From: Rhodococcus sovatensis
GTDB taxonomy: Bacteria > Actinomycetota > Actinomycetes > Mycobacteriales > Mycobacteriaceae
Reading direction: 5' to 3'
Length of the DNA: 64,000 nucleotides
NCBI RefSeq assembly: GCF_037327425.1
Contig: NZ_CP147846.1
Coordinates: forward strand, 2,294,001-2,358,000
Under the pieces are notes generated by a model that was not told the DNA's origin, did no database searches, and was given only the letters and a program-made list of their open reading frames with translations. Of the stretch, positions 8,339 to 16,585 are shown piece by piece (the stretch's first letter is position 1; the number at the start of each line of letters is the position of its first letter). The translations under genes were made by a program, and so were the position numbers.

Positions 8339-9004
8339 GTGTACGTAGTGGTGATGGGGTGCGGCCGAGTCGGTGCATCGCTGGCAGGCGCTCTCGCACG
8401 GATCGGCCACGAGGTCGCCGTCATCGATCGTGACGAGACTGCGTTCCTGCGCCTCGACCCGTCGTTCGACGGCCATCGTGTGGTCGGGATGGGGTTCGAC
8501 CGGGATGTTCTCGTCAAGGCCGGCATCGAGCGGGCCGAGGCATTCGCTGCGGTGTCGTCCGGAGACAACTCGAACATCATCGCTGCGCGAGTCGCCCGCG
8601 AGACGTTCGGAGTCGAGAAGGTCGTTGCTCGCATCTACGACGCGAAGCGCGCAGCTGTCTACGAGCGGCTGGGGATACCGACCGTTGCAACCGTTCCCTG
8701 GGCCACGGACCGCTTCCTGCACAATCTGCTGCGTGAGGATCCGACTACCAAATGGCGCGATCCGTCCGGCAGCGTCGCGGTGGTCCTGCTCGAGATCCAC
8801 GAGGGCTGGATCGGGAAGAAACTGTCCGTGCTCGAGGAGTCGACACATTCGCGGGCCGCGTTCCTGATCCGTTTCGGAACCGGACTGCTACCGGACAAGA
8901 AGACCGTGATCCAGTCCGACGACGAGATCTACGTTGCGGCGGTGTCGGGCACCGTCGCCGAAGCCGTTGCGCTCGCATCGAATCCGCCGCCGTCCGATGA
9001 CTGA
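8339..9004 (+). CDS. ceoB: RCK-domain potassium uptake regulator CeoB/TrkA
   Basis: 221 aa. An RCK_N Rossmann domain begins at once (VMGCGRVGASLA, the GxGxxG nucleotide site, then VIDRD) and an RCK_C ligand-binding domain fills about 135-215. Such proteins bind NAD(H)/ATP and gate Trk/Ktr-type K+ transporters at the inner face of the membrane. GTG 8339 is preferred: GGAG lies 8 nt upstream and the Rossmann strand starts immediately. M. tuberculosis ceoB (Rv2691) is the positional match. Followed 33 nt later by ceoC. No TrkH/KtrB pore gene is in the window. Confidence 0.9.
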   Translation: MYVVVMGCGRVGASLAGALARIGHEVAVIDRDETAFLRLDPSFDGHRVVGMGFDRDVLVKAGIERAEAFAAVSSGDNSNIIAARVARETFGVEKVVARIYDAKRAAVYERLGIPTVATVPWATDRFLHNLLREDPTTKWRDPSGSVAVVLLEIHEGWIGKKLSVLEESTHSRAAFLIRFGTGLLPDKKTVIQSDDEIYVAAVSGTVAEAVALASNPPPSDD

Positions 9005-9037
9005 TCGTCACACCGCACCTCACAGAGACGGAATTTC

Positions 9038-9697
9038 ATGAGAGTCGCAATTGCCGGCGCCGGCGCCGTCGGGAGATCCATTGCCCGGGAACTGATTCGC
9101 AACAACCACGCGGTGATGTTGTTGGAGCGCAAACTCGATCATGTCGATCGAGATGCGATCCCCGAAGCCGAGTGGGTCCTCGCCGACGCATGCGAACTTT
9201 CGCTGCTGGAGGCCTCGAACCTGGAAACCTACGACGTAGTCATCGCCGCGACGGGTGACGACAAGGCCAATCTCGTACTGAGTTTGTTGGCCAAGACCGA
9301 GTTCGGGGTAAACCGAGTTGTGGCCCGCGTGAACGATCCGCGAAACGAGTGGCTGTTCGATTTGTCGTGGGGCGTCGATGTTGCCGTGTCGACACCGCGC
9401 ATGCTCGCGTCCCTCGTGGAGGAAGCGGTGTCCGTCGGCGACCTCGTCCATCTCATGACATTCCGCAAGGGACAGGCCAACCTGGTCGAAGTGACGCTTC
9501 CCGAAAACACGCCACTCGCAGGCAAACCGGTCCGCAAACTGTCGCTTCCGCGTGACGCTGCGCTCGTGACGATCCTTCGCGGCGGACGGGTCATTGTGCC
9601 GCAGCAGGACGATCCGCTCGAAGGTGGCGACGAATTGTTGTTCGTGGCCTCGGTGGAAGTCGAGGGCGAACTGCGCGCGGCGGTGGGTCTGCAATGA
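9038..9697 (+). CDS. ceoC: RCK-domain potassium uptake regulator CeoC/TrkB
   Basis: 219 aa, second member of the RCK pair: GAGAVGRSIARELI nucleotide-binding loop at about residues 7-20, then ERKLD, and an RCK_C half ending in GDELLFVASVEVE. AGAGACGGAATTTC upstream provides a ribosome-binding site for ATG 9038. CeoB and CeoC each carry one RCK unit, whereas E. coli TrkA carries two in one chain, so they probably assemble together. The stop overlaps the following acetyltransferase ATG (ATGA). Confidence 0.9.
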   Translation: MRVAIAGAGAVGRSIARELIRNNHAVMLLERKLDHVDRDAIPEAEWVLADACELSLLEASNLETYDVVIAATGDDKANLVLSLLAKTEFGVNRVVARVNDPRNEWLFDLSWGVDVAVSTPRMLASLVEEAVSVGDLVHLMTFRKGQANLVEVTLPENTPLAGKPVRKLSLPRDAALVTILRGGRVIVPQQDDPLEGGDELLFVASVEVEGELRAAVGLQ

Positions 9698-9987
9698 CCG
9701 CCTCCAGCGACTCTGCCCAGGTCCGTGACAACCCCGAGCAGTCTCGGTACGAGATCGTCTCAGGACATCAGATCGCCGGGATCGAGCAGTACTCCCGAGA
9801 CGATGACGTCGTGACGTTTCTGCACACCGAGATCTACCCCCAGTTCGAGGGACTCGGCTACGCGAGCGCACTGGTAAGTGCAGCTCTCGATGATCTGCGC
9901 AGCAAGGGATTACGGGTGCGACCCGAGTGTCGCTACGTGGTGAGCTTTCTCACGAAGCATCCCGAGTATCAGGATCTAGTGGCGTGA
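9694..9987 (+). CDS. Small GNAT-fold N-acetyltransferase, YjdJ type
   Basis: 97 aa, a short GNAT of the YjdJ/Gcn5-like kind. FLHTEIYPQFEGLGYASALV carries the acetyl-CoA pyrophosphate loop (Q/R-x-x-G-x-G/A). CRYVVSFLTKHPEYQDLV matches the typical C-terminus (CxYV...hPEY.dLv). The substrate is unknown. Translation is coupled to ceoC by a 4-nt overlap, and the 3' end overlaps the convergent DUF3159 gene by 38 nt. Confidence 0.85.
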   Translation: MTASSDSAQVRDNPEQSRYEIVSGHQIAGIEQYSRDDDVVTFLHTEIYPQFEGLGYASALVSAALDDLRSKGLRVRPECRYVVSFLTKHPEYQDLVA

Positions 9988-10639
9988 GTTCCCCGCCGGT
10001 CGACGATTCCTCCGCGAGGGCGCGGTCGGCGCGGCGAACGGCCCAGAACGTCACCAGCAGTGCGACGCCCGTCAGTGGCCAGCCCATGCCGATACGTGCG
10101 GCGGCCAGCCACCCTGTCTGATCGGCGTCGTAGAGCTGAGATTGGACGAGATAGCGGGCGCCGAAGACCACCGCCCACGCGAACGTGGCGATGTCGTAGG
10201 AGGCAACCGCTCGGCGATTGCTGCGCCACGACGATCCCCTGCTGTTCAGGTACCCCCAGGCGACGCCGACGAGCGGCCACCTGGCGATCATCGAGACGAC
10301 GAACACCCCGGCGTACGCGAGCGAAGTGTAGATGCCGAATAGAAAGTAGCCCTTCGCATCGCCCGTGCGATATGCGATGAACGCGCAGATTCCGACACCG
10401 AAGAATCCTGAGATAGCGGGCTGAATCGGTGCTCGCTTGACGAGCCGCCACACCATCACCCCGAGAGCGACGGCCAACGCCGACCAGATCGCGGCGGTGA
10501 GATTCCAGAAGCTGTTGACAGGTACGAAAACTACGACGGGCAGCGTCGACGCCACCAGACCGGTCAGCCCACCGAGCTGCTCCAGAATGGTCTGTTTGCG
10601 GTCCTCGACGTTCGCGCCTTCACTGTCTGTCACACCCAC
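9950..10639 (-). CDS. DUF3159 integral membrane protein
   Basis: 229 aa with about six hydrophobic segments (for example LPVVVFVPVNSFW and LTAAIWSALAVALGVMVW) and the family motif FFGVGICAFIAYRTG. It matches the conserved actinobacterial DUF3159 family found next to ceoC in mycobacteria. Function unknown; the predicted location is the cytoplasmic membrane. ATG 10639 gives a soluble N-terminus of ~25 residues. Likely co-transcribed with the upstream OB-fold gene (39 nt gap). Confidence 0.85.
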   Translation of the reverse strand: MGVTDSEGANVEDRKQTILEQLGGLTGLVASTLPVVVFVPVNSFWNLTAAIWSALAVALGVMVWRLVKRAPIQPAISGFFGVGICAFIAYRTGDAKGYFLFGIYTSLAYAGVFVVSMIARWPLVGVAWGYLNSRGSSWRSNRRAVASYDIATFAWAVVFGARYLVQSQLYDADQTGWLAAARIGMGWPLTGVALLVTFWAVRRADRALAEESSTGGELTPLDPDTRDAS

Positions 10640-10678
10640 GAGGGTGCCACATCCCCCGGTGCCCTCCGCGCAAGGGCG

Positions 10679-11056
10679 TCAGGAATCGTCGCGAAGTTCG
10701 TAGTAGGGGTTGTAGACGATCTTGCGACCGTCTCGTTCGCCGACGCGACCACGGATCAGCACCGTCTTACCAGGCTCGATTCCCGCGATCTTGCGCCGCC
10801 CGATCCACACCAGCGTCACGGGATCCGTGCCGTCGAAGAACTCTGCTTCGATGTTCGCGTTGGCGGCTTTCGAACACGCATCGACGCTGCGGAGACGGCC
10901 GAGCATGGTGACTTCATCTCCGCGGGAGCAGTCACAGGCGCGCTTCGCGCCGGACGCTTCGGACGACTCGGCCATTTCTTGGGCGTCGAGCTCCTCGACG
11001 TCCTCGGTCAACTTCCGCGTCAGCTTGCGGAAGTATCCTGCGGCAGCGGGTGCCAT
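10679..11056 (-). CDS. OB-fold nucleic-acid-binding domain protein
   Basis: 125 aa. After a basic helical N-terminus (YFRKLTRKLTED) comes an OB-fold: CDCSRGDEVTMLGRLRSV, then GIEPGKTVLIRGRVGERDG and YNPYYEL. This matches the Rv2694c type of actinobacterial OB proteins. The start ATG 11056 has AGGAG 6 nt upstream, favouring it over the ATG six codons earlier. Three cysteines (CDC and a later C) may bind metal. No biochemical role is established. Confidence 0.82.
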   Translation of the reverse strand: MAPAAAGYFRKLTRKLTEDVEELDAQEMAESSEASGAKRACDCSRGDEVTMLGRLRSVDACSKAANANIEAEFFDGTDPVTLVWIGRRKIAGIEPGKTVLIRGRVGERDGRKIVYNPYYELRDDS

Positions 11057-11205
11057 TGCGCGCTCCTGGAGCATTTACGACGGGTTGTGCCACCTCGATG
11101 GCGTGTACTTCCGCCACTGTAGACCTGCAGATCGCCTACAGCCAACCGCACCGTCCGAACGCCCCCCGAGGACGATTTCGACGATGCAAGTGCACAATGA
11201 TCGGA

Positions 11206-11937
11206 ATGAGCGAATGGGCATCACACGCCGTCGTGCTGCCCGGTACGGGGAGCGATGCGCAGTTCGCTGCGGCTGCCTTTGCACCGGCACTGTCTTCGGT
11301 CGGAACGTCCGCGGTGGCGGTCGAACCCGATCCGAACGGTGTCGTTGCATCGTACGAAGCAGCTCTCGATGCTGCGGCTTCCGAACACGGCCAGATCATC
11401 ATCGGTGGAATCTCGATCGGTGCTGCGGTCGCGGTGGCGTGGGCGTCACGCAACCCCGGCCGTGCGTGCGCGATCCTGGCGGCGCTCCCGCCCTGGATCG
11501 GTGCGCCGGGTGACGCTCCGGCGGCCGCGAGCGCTCGATACACCTCGCAACGACTCCTCGACGATGGCCTGGTTGCCACCACTGCCGAGATGGTCGCGTC
11601 GACTCCGGAGTGGCTGGCCGAGACGCTCACGCGGTCGTGGCGGTCGCAGTGGCCCGATTTACCTGCAGCGTTGATCGAAGCATCTGCGTATACGGCGCCT
11701 GATCGAGAACTACTGGCCCGCTTGCGCGTGCCGACAGCGATCGTGGCCGCAGTCGACGATCCGATCCACCCGTACGACGTTGCCCGGATCTGGCACGCCG
11801 AGATACCCGGGTCCTCGTTGTCCACCGTCACCCTCGCGGACATCGGAACCGACCCGGGAATAATCGGGGCGCGCTCCGTCGGAGCTCTGTCGGCCTCGCT
11901 CGGACAGCAGGACTCCCCCAACCCCAGCTCGCCGTAA
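11206..11937 (+). CDS. Alpha/beta hydrolase
   Basis: About 243 aa, positional equivalent of Rv2695. HAVVLPGTGSD resembles the oxyanion strand; GGISIGAAVAVAWA carries the nucleophile elbow G-x-S-x-G. VPTAIVAAVDDPIHP supplies the predicted acid Asp. A clear catalytic His near the end is hard to place, so activity is uncertain. An ATG at 11197 is an alternative start; neither has a strong ribosome-binding site. Convergent with the DUF3710 gene. Confidence 0.7.
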   Translation: MSEWASHAVVLPGTGSDAQFAAAAFAPALSSVGTSAVAVEPDPNGVVASYEAALDAAASEHGQIIIGGISIGAAVAVAWASRNPGRACAILAALPPWIGAPGDAPAAASARYTSQRLLDDGLVATTAEMVASTPEWLAETLTRSWRSQWPDLPAALIEASAYTAPDRELLARLRVPTAIVAAVDDPIHPYDVARIWHAEIPGSSLSTVTLADIGTDPGIIGARSVGALSASLGQQDSPNPSSP

Positions 11938-11967
11938 ACCAGCTCTCCGCGAATCAGCTCGCGTGTA

Positions 11968-12795
11968 TCAGCCGCCGAGTTGTTGCATTGCCGAGCCCGA
12001 CGAACCTCGGCGCGGCCCCTCGGTAGGGCCTGCCGGGGCGGGTGACGCCGGAGTCGGATTCGGCTGGGCGTTGGATTGAGCGGCCTGCTCGGCTTGCTGT
12101 TGCTGCGCCGCTGCAAGCTGAGCGGTCAGCGCGGCGGGAAGTACGACGGGTAGCGGCGTACGCACCGGATGCGGATCGGTACCGCGATCGACGACGGTTT
12201 GCGAGAGCACGTCCCGAGCGATCTTCACGAGTGGTGAGTCGCTGTTCACATTCCCGGCCGGACCGGCGAGCACGCAGCGGACCATCCACCGGTATCCGTC
12301 CACTCCGATGAAGCGCAGATCTGCATTCGCGGTCACACCGAGTAGCTCTCGTCCCCACGGGCCGGTCTCGATCGAGACGGTCGACTTGTCGTTGCGGAGC
12401 GAATCCGCAAGATCGGCGGCTACTTCACGCCACTGACCGGGAGACTTGGGAGCCGCGTACGCCGCAATCGTGATCCGACCGTACTGCGTGACGACGTGCA
12501 CTGCTTGCGGGGCGCCCGCCTGCGTCATCTCGACCTGCAGCTGTCCGCCCGCCGGCAACGGCACCAGCACCGAACCGAGGTCCAGCCGAGTCTCGGCGAG
12601 CGCGTCTCGCTCCTCGTCGAGTTCGCCCAGATCGAACGGCCCCTGGTCGGGATCGAGTCCCCCGGGTGCCGACTCATCTGCAGTAGCCCCGTCCTCGATA
12701 GCACCGTCCCCGGAGCCGTTGGGGGCCTCGTCGGCGAAGAACCCACCCTCCGTCTCGTCGGGAAGGCCAGAGCTTTTCTTGCGACGTCCGAACAT
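11968..12795 (-). CDS. DUF3710 domain protein
   Basis: 275 aa. Basic start (MFGRRKKSSG), a long acidic stretch (about 12-65), a conserved DUF3710 core (about 65-215, with VVTQYGRITIAAYAAPKSPG, WGRELL and GVDGYRWMVRCVLAGPA), then a Gln/Ala/Pro-rich tail. The family occurs beside dut throughout Mycobacteriales; function unknown. It starts 2 nt after the dut stop and is surely in the same operon. Confidence 0.85.
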   Translation of the reverse strand: MFGRRKKSSGLPDETEGGFFADEAPNGSGDGAIEDGATADESAPGGLDPDQGPFDLGELDEERDALAETRLDLGSVLVPLPAGGQLQVEMTQAGAPQAVHVVTQYGRITIAAYAAPKSPGQWREVAADLADSLRNDKSTVSIETGPWGRELLGVTANADLRFIGVDGYRWMVRCVLAGPAGNVNSDSPLVKIARDVLSQTVVDRGTDPHPVRTPLPVVLPAALTAQLAAAQQQQAEQAAQSNAQPNPTPASPAPAGPTEGPRRGSSGSAMQQLGG

Positions 12796-12797
12796 GA

Positions 12798-13283
12798 TCA
12801 GTTCTTTCCTTCTCGAATCGGGCTATGCGCCAAGCTTGCGTGACCGCCGCTCGAACCGTATCCACCACTGCCTCGCGTCGTGTCGTCCAGCGAGTCCACC
12901 TCGAGAAACGTCACCAGCTCGACCTTCTGAACCACCAGCTGCGCGATGCGATCCCCACGTACCAGGTCGATCGTCTCCCGAGGGTCGAGATTGATCAGGC
13001 AGACCTTGATCTCACCGCGGTAGCCGGCGTCGATGGTTCCTGGCGAGTTCACTATGGACAGTCCGGAACGCGCTGCCAAGCCGGAGCGTGGATGAACGAG
13101 GCCGACAGTGCCGAGAGGGAGCGCCACGGCGATGCCGGTTCCGACGACCATCCGCTCACCCGGCGCGATCGACGCATCGGCCGTGATGTGCAGGTCGACG
13201 CCCGCGTCGCCCTCGTGTGCGCGCTGTGGCAGAGGTAACTCCGGGTCCAGCCGTGTCACCCGAACCTGTGGCGGAACGGACAT
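12798..13283 (-). CDS. dut: Deoxyuridine 5'-triphosphate nucleotidohydrolase
   Basis: 161 aa trimeric dUTPase, converting dUTP to dUMP and PPi, so keeping uracil out of DNA and feeding dTMP synthesis. Motif 1 GDAGVDL, motif 2 HPRSGLAARSG, motif 3 SPGTIDAGYRGE, motif 4 RGDRIAQLVV and motif 5 RGSGGYGSSG are all visible. ATG 13283 gives the usual length (154 aa in M. tuberculosis). Divergent from the DUF3093 gene; the DUF3710 gene follows 2 nt later. Confidence 0.96.
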   Translation of the reverse strand: MSVPPQVRVTRLDPELPLPQRAHEGDAGVDLHITADASIAPGERMVVGTGIAVALPLGTVGLVHPRSGLAARSGLSIVNSPGTIDAGYRGEIKVCLINLDPRETIDLVRGDRIAQLVVQKVELVTFLEVDSLDDTTRGSGGYGSSGGHASLAHSPIREGKN

Positions 13284-13406
13284 CACTGGATTCGCAACAC
13301 CCGACGTGCCGTGGTCAATGGTGGAATCGTCTCTCACGTGCTCCGAGACTACGCTGCCCGACCTGTCCCAGGAGTGGAGCCTCGTCGAGCGTCCGCGGGA
13401 AAAGGT

Positions 13407-13412
13407 TAGGCT
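13407..13412 (+). promoter_or_regulatory. -10 element giving a leaderless DUF3093 mRNA
   Basis: TAGGCT fits the actinobacterial -10 consensus TANNNT. Exactly 7 nt separate it from the GTG at 13420, so transcription should begin at or next to the start codon. This also decides the start of the gene. Confidence 0.55.
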
Positions 13413-13419
13413 GGGGGAC

Positions 13420-13956
13420 GTGCCACAGGACTCACACCGCGATCTCGAATCCGACGCCCCGACGAGCGACGGGGCTGGAGACAACCTCGTGCATTCGGAA
13501 AAGCTGTGGGTGCCGCTCTGGTGGTGGCCCGCAGGTCTCGCGGTGGGAGCCCTCCTCGCAGCGGAAGTGCACATGGGCGCACCCGGGTTACGCGCATGGC
13601 TTCCGTACGTGCTCCTACTACCGTTTCCGATCTGGGCTCTGTACTGGCTCAGTCGGATGACGGTCGAGGTCTCTCGCGACGAGTCAGGAGTAGGCGAACT
13701 GCGGGTCGGACAGGCACACCTCCCCTTGGACGTGATTGCAAAGGCAGCCGTCGTTCCCGCGACAGCAAAAAGTGCGGCGCTGGGAAGGCAGCTCGATCCC
13801 CTTGCCTTCGTACAACACCGCACCTGGGTCAAACAAATGGTTCTGATTGTTCTCGACGATCCCGACGACCCCACCCCCTACTGGTTGGTCAGCACCCAGC
13901 GGCCGGAAGATCTGGTCGCTGCCCTGGCTCGGCCCACCCCCGGAGACCACGCCTGA
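13420..13956 (+). CDS. DUF3093 membrane protein
   Basis: 178 aa. A polar N-terminus (~25 residues) is followed by two hydrophobic segments (LWWWPAGLAVGALLAAEV and AWLPYVLLLPFPIWALYWL), then a ~100-residue cytosolic domain ending in a conserved YWLVSTQRPEDLVAAL. This is the DUF3093 family found opposite dut in mycobacteria (Rv2698). Function unknown. The GTG at 13420 is supported by a -10 box 7 nt upstream. Confidence 0.8.
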   Translation: MPQDSHRDLESDAPTSDGAGDNLVHSEKLWVPLWWWPAGLAVGALLAAEVHMGAPGLRAWLPYVLLLPFPIWALYWLSRMTVEVSRDESGVGELRVGQAHLPLDVIAKAAVVPATAKSAALGRQLDPLAFVQHRTWVKQMVLIVLDDPDDPTPYWLVSTQRPEDLVAALARPTPGDHA

Positions 13957-14035
13957 GTGGTCTCGGCCTCACCATCGTTCGGACAAGCACTGTCCGGACG
14001 ATCATCCTCCTGTGTCGATCATTCTGCTGTGTCGG

Positions 14036-14338
14036 TCAGGCAGCGCAATCGCGGCAGATGAGCACGCCGCTCGCATCGCTTGCCAGTCGACTTCTGTGGT
14101 GGACCAGGAAACAGCTGGAGCAGGTGAATTCGTCGGCCTGCTTGGGGACGACGCGAACCGATAGTTCTTCCCCGGACAGGTCCGCGCCCGGAAGCTCGAA
14201 CGACTCTGCCGTGTCCGACTCGTCCACGTCGACCACAGCAGACTGCGCCTCGTTGCGGCGTGCCTTCAGCTCCTCGAGTGAATCTTCCGACACGTCGTCG
14301 GATTCTGTTCTTCTCGGTGCGTCGTAGTCGGTTGCCAT
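14036..14338 (-). CDS. DUF4193 zinc-ribbon protein
   Basis: 100 aa, acidic N-terminal half (TESDDVSEDSLEELKAR), then a zinc ribbon formed by CSSC and CRDC around HHRSRLA. Conserved in actinobacteria next to cei (Rv2699c position). Function unknown; size, charge and zinc ribbon recall small RNA-polymerase-binding proteins but that is only resemblance. ATG 14338 begins the family's usual MATDYDAPR. Confidence 0.85.
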   Translation of the reverse strand: MATDYDAPRRTESDDVSEDSLEELKARRNEAQSAVVDVDESDTAESFELPGADLSGEELSVRVVPKQADEFTCSSCFLVHHRSRLASDASGVLICRDCAA

Positions 14339-14833
14339 TGTTCTTTCGTACCCCTTGTTCTCGTGCATGTATTGGTGAAAACGTCGTGCACTCGTGCCGA
14401 CGAGTGAGTCGGCCGCGGGGATCGCGCCTCATGCTGTCTTCACCGTCTCGTGTTCTGATCCGGTTCGTCTCTCCAACGGACGACAGTTGTGCAAGGTGCC
14501 CGAGAAACTACCCGGGTAATTCCCGAACGATCGAGGTTGAAACCCGATCGAGACCTCACCTTTCTGTGCCGTCCACCACGGATTCGTCTCACTTTCGAAA
14601 CCACCGGGGCCGCCAGACAATAGCCGAACCGCGTGACTTTGGCGAAACCGAATCGCCGAACGGTCATCTTTTCGCCTGACAAACCGGTTGAACACCGTCG
14701 ACCCGCCAGACATTCCATGCCTGCGCAGCGACCTTCGTGCGGAAGCCAACTACAGTAAGCACGCACGCCGAGCCCGTTGCTCGAACGTTGGCGCGCACAT
14801 GAAGATCCGGCGAAGGAAAGGCGTGTCCACACC
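14339..14833. other. Intergenic region between DUF4193 gene and cei, no gene seen
   Basis: A 495-bp divergent gap. Both strands lack a convincing reading frame with high third-position GC. It presumably holds the two promoters and possibly long leaders. No riboswitch, tRNA or strong inverted repeat was recognised. Confidence 0.5.
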
Positions 14834-15514
14834 GTGGTTTCACTGATCACCGAGGGCAAATCTGTCGACGATCGCGGCCGACCGTTTCGGCGTCGGCGTG
14901 TGCTTCCGATCATGATCGTGCTCCTTGCGTTGGCGCTTCTCGGTGTCTTCACCTGGATCAGGGTGTTCACCTCCGACGAAGCAGTGACCGCCACAGTCGA
15001 ATGCAACGAGCCCTCCACGGCACCGTCGAGCGACGGAACGATCCCAGCGCCACTCGGCGAACGAGTCGACCGCTCCGCGCTGCTCGATGTCGAACCTGCC
15101 GCACTGTCCGCGACCAAGGTGCGAGTGTTCAATGCGAACGGGGAACGCGGGCAGGCCGCCACAGTCGCAGCGGACCTGAGCGAATACGGGTTCGCGAGCG
15201 CGCCGGATGTGCAGGTCGGAAATGATCCGGTGTATCTCGACCAGAACATGCAGTGCCAGGGGCAGATCAGATTCGGCGCAAACGGCCAAGCCGCAGCCAG
15301 CGCGGTATGGCTGGCGGCGCCGTGCGCCGAACTGATCCAGGACGGCCGCGGCGACGACACCGTCGACCTGGCGTTGGGTACGTACTTCCAAAGTCTGCAG
15401 CCCAATACCGACGCCGAGTCCGTACTTCAGTCGCTGGCTGGCGTGACGCCGGGTTCGGCTCCCGCCCCACTCGACATCGAACTACTCGAGGCGGCGCGCA
15501 GCGCGCGCTGCTGA
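14834..15514 (+). CDS. cei: Cell envelope integrity protein Cei (LytR C-terminal domain)
   Basis: 226 aa. A short cytosolic Arg-rich N-terminus (RGRPFRRRR) is followed by one transmembrane anchor at about 26-45 and an extracytoplasmic LytR_C domain (about 95-200, with VRVFNANGERGQAATVA and LQSLAGVTPG). In M. tuberculosis Cei (Rv2700) is needed for envelope integrity. GTG 14834 is chosen, with GAAAGG 12 nt upstream; an earlier TTG is less likely. Convergent with suhB, 8 nt apart. Confidence 0.85.
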   Translation: MVSLITEGKSVDDRGRPFRRRRVLPIMIVLLALALLGVFTWIRVFTSDEAVTATVECNEPSTAPSSDGTIPAPLGERVDRSALLDVEPAALSATKVRVFNANGERGQAATVAADLSEYGFASAPDVQVGNDPVYLDQNMQCQGQIRFGANGQAAASAVWLAAPCAELIQDGRGDDTVDLALGTYFQSLQPNTDAESVLQSLAGVTPGSAPAPLDIELLEAARSARC

Positions 15515-15522
15515 CAACCGCC

Positions 15523-16422
15523 TCAGTCGATCGGGATGGCGTCGAGGGCGCCGATCGAGTCGAGGCACTCGAGGAACTTCCGTTCGATGCCCGGCGCAAC
15601 CGCGACCGTGATCGAACCGCCCGCCGTCGTCGAGGTCGGGCTCGGAAGCACGACAGCGGCGCCGGCTTCTTCTGCGACGAGAGATCCCGCGGCCCAGTCC
15701 CATGGACTGAGACCGTGTTCGAAGTGAGCGTCGACAGCTCCGGACGCCACCATGCACAAGTCGAGCGCTGCTGACCCCACGCGCCGGATGTCGCGTATCC
15801 GAGGAAGCAGTTCGGCAATGATGCGGCCTTGAACGGTGCGCCGTGACGCGCCGTATCCGAAACCGGTGGCAACGAGCGCAAGGGCTAGTTCGGATACCGG
15901 ATTGCAGGTCAATTCGACCGCGGGACCATCGGATTCGGTCATGGTGGCACCTTCGCCACGAGCCGCGCTGTACGTGACATCGCGTGCAACATCGACGACA
16001 ACTCCGGCGACGCTGACGCCGTCCACCTGAGCGGCCACCGAGACCGAGTATGCAGGGAGTCCGTACAGGAAGTTGACGGTGCCGTCGATCGGATCGAGCA
16101 CCCATCGAATTCCCCGCACGGATTCCGTCTGGCCGCCGCCTTCTTCGCCGAGGATCAGGTCCTCAGGACGCCGTTCGGCGAGCAGAGTGCGCAGCAGCTG
16201 TTCCGTTTCCGTGTCGACGATGGTGACCGGGTCCGTGGGGGTGCTCTTCGTATGGACGGGTGTAGACGCAGTTGCGGACACTCCACGTGCGTCGCCACCG
16301 AACACTTCGGGCCGACGAGTACGCACGTGTGCAGCAGCGATCTGTGCGACTTCGCGGGCGATCTCCAGAAGTTCTCGATTGCTCGGGTGTGAGGCGTCGG
16401 CTGGTTTCGGCACGTGCACCAT
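15523..16422 (-). CDS. suhB: Inositol monophosphatase SuhB
   Basis: 299 aa of the Mg-dependent inositol monophosphatase family. LGEEGG, LDPIDGT (metal-binding Asp pair) and SPWDWAAG (substrate Asp) mark the active site. It would dephosphorylate myo-inositol-1-phosphate, which feeds phosphatidylinositol, mycothiol and mannosylated lipids in this group. Position equals Rv2701c. Divergent from ppgK with a 163-bp gap. Confidence 0.93.
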   Translation of the reverse strand: MVHVPKPADASHPSNRELLEIAREVAQIAAAHVRTRRPEVFGGDARGVSATASTPVHTKSTPTDPVTIVDTETEQLLRTLLAERRPEDLILGEEGGGQTESVRGIRWVLDPIDGTVNFLYGLPAYSVSVAAQVDGVSVAGVVVDVARDVTYSAARGEGATMTESDGPAVELTCNPVSELALALVATGFGYGASRRTVQGRIIAELLPRIRDIRRVGSAALDLCMVASGAVDAHFEHGLSPWDWAAGSLVAEEAGAAVVLPSPTSTTAGGSITVAVAPGIERKFLECLDSIGALDAIPID

Positions 16423-16585
16423 CGGATCACAGGTCGTGGCGTGCGCACCACTCGGACGATTCGTGTTCCGTTCATGGCCCTACCGATTCCGCGTACGGGC
16501 ACTATTCTTTGAGGCGCACGGTACTCACCGAGGACGGGCATTCGTGCGTACGACGAAGTTCCACGACATCAGGAGCGCACGCCAC

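Noticed and set aside
13403..13413. AGGTTAGGCT resembling half of an IdeR iron box
   Set aside because: Only the left half of the 19-bp palindrome matches; the right half does not. The TAGGCT part is better explained as a -10 element.
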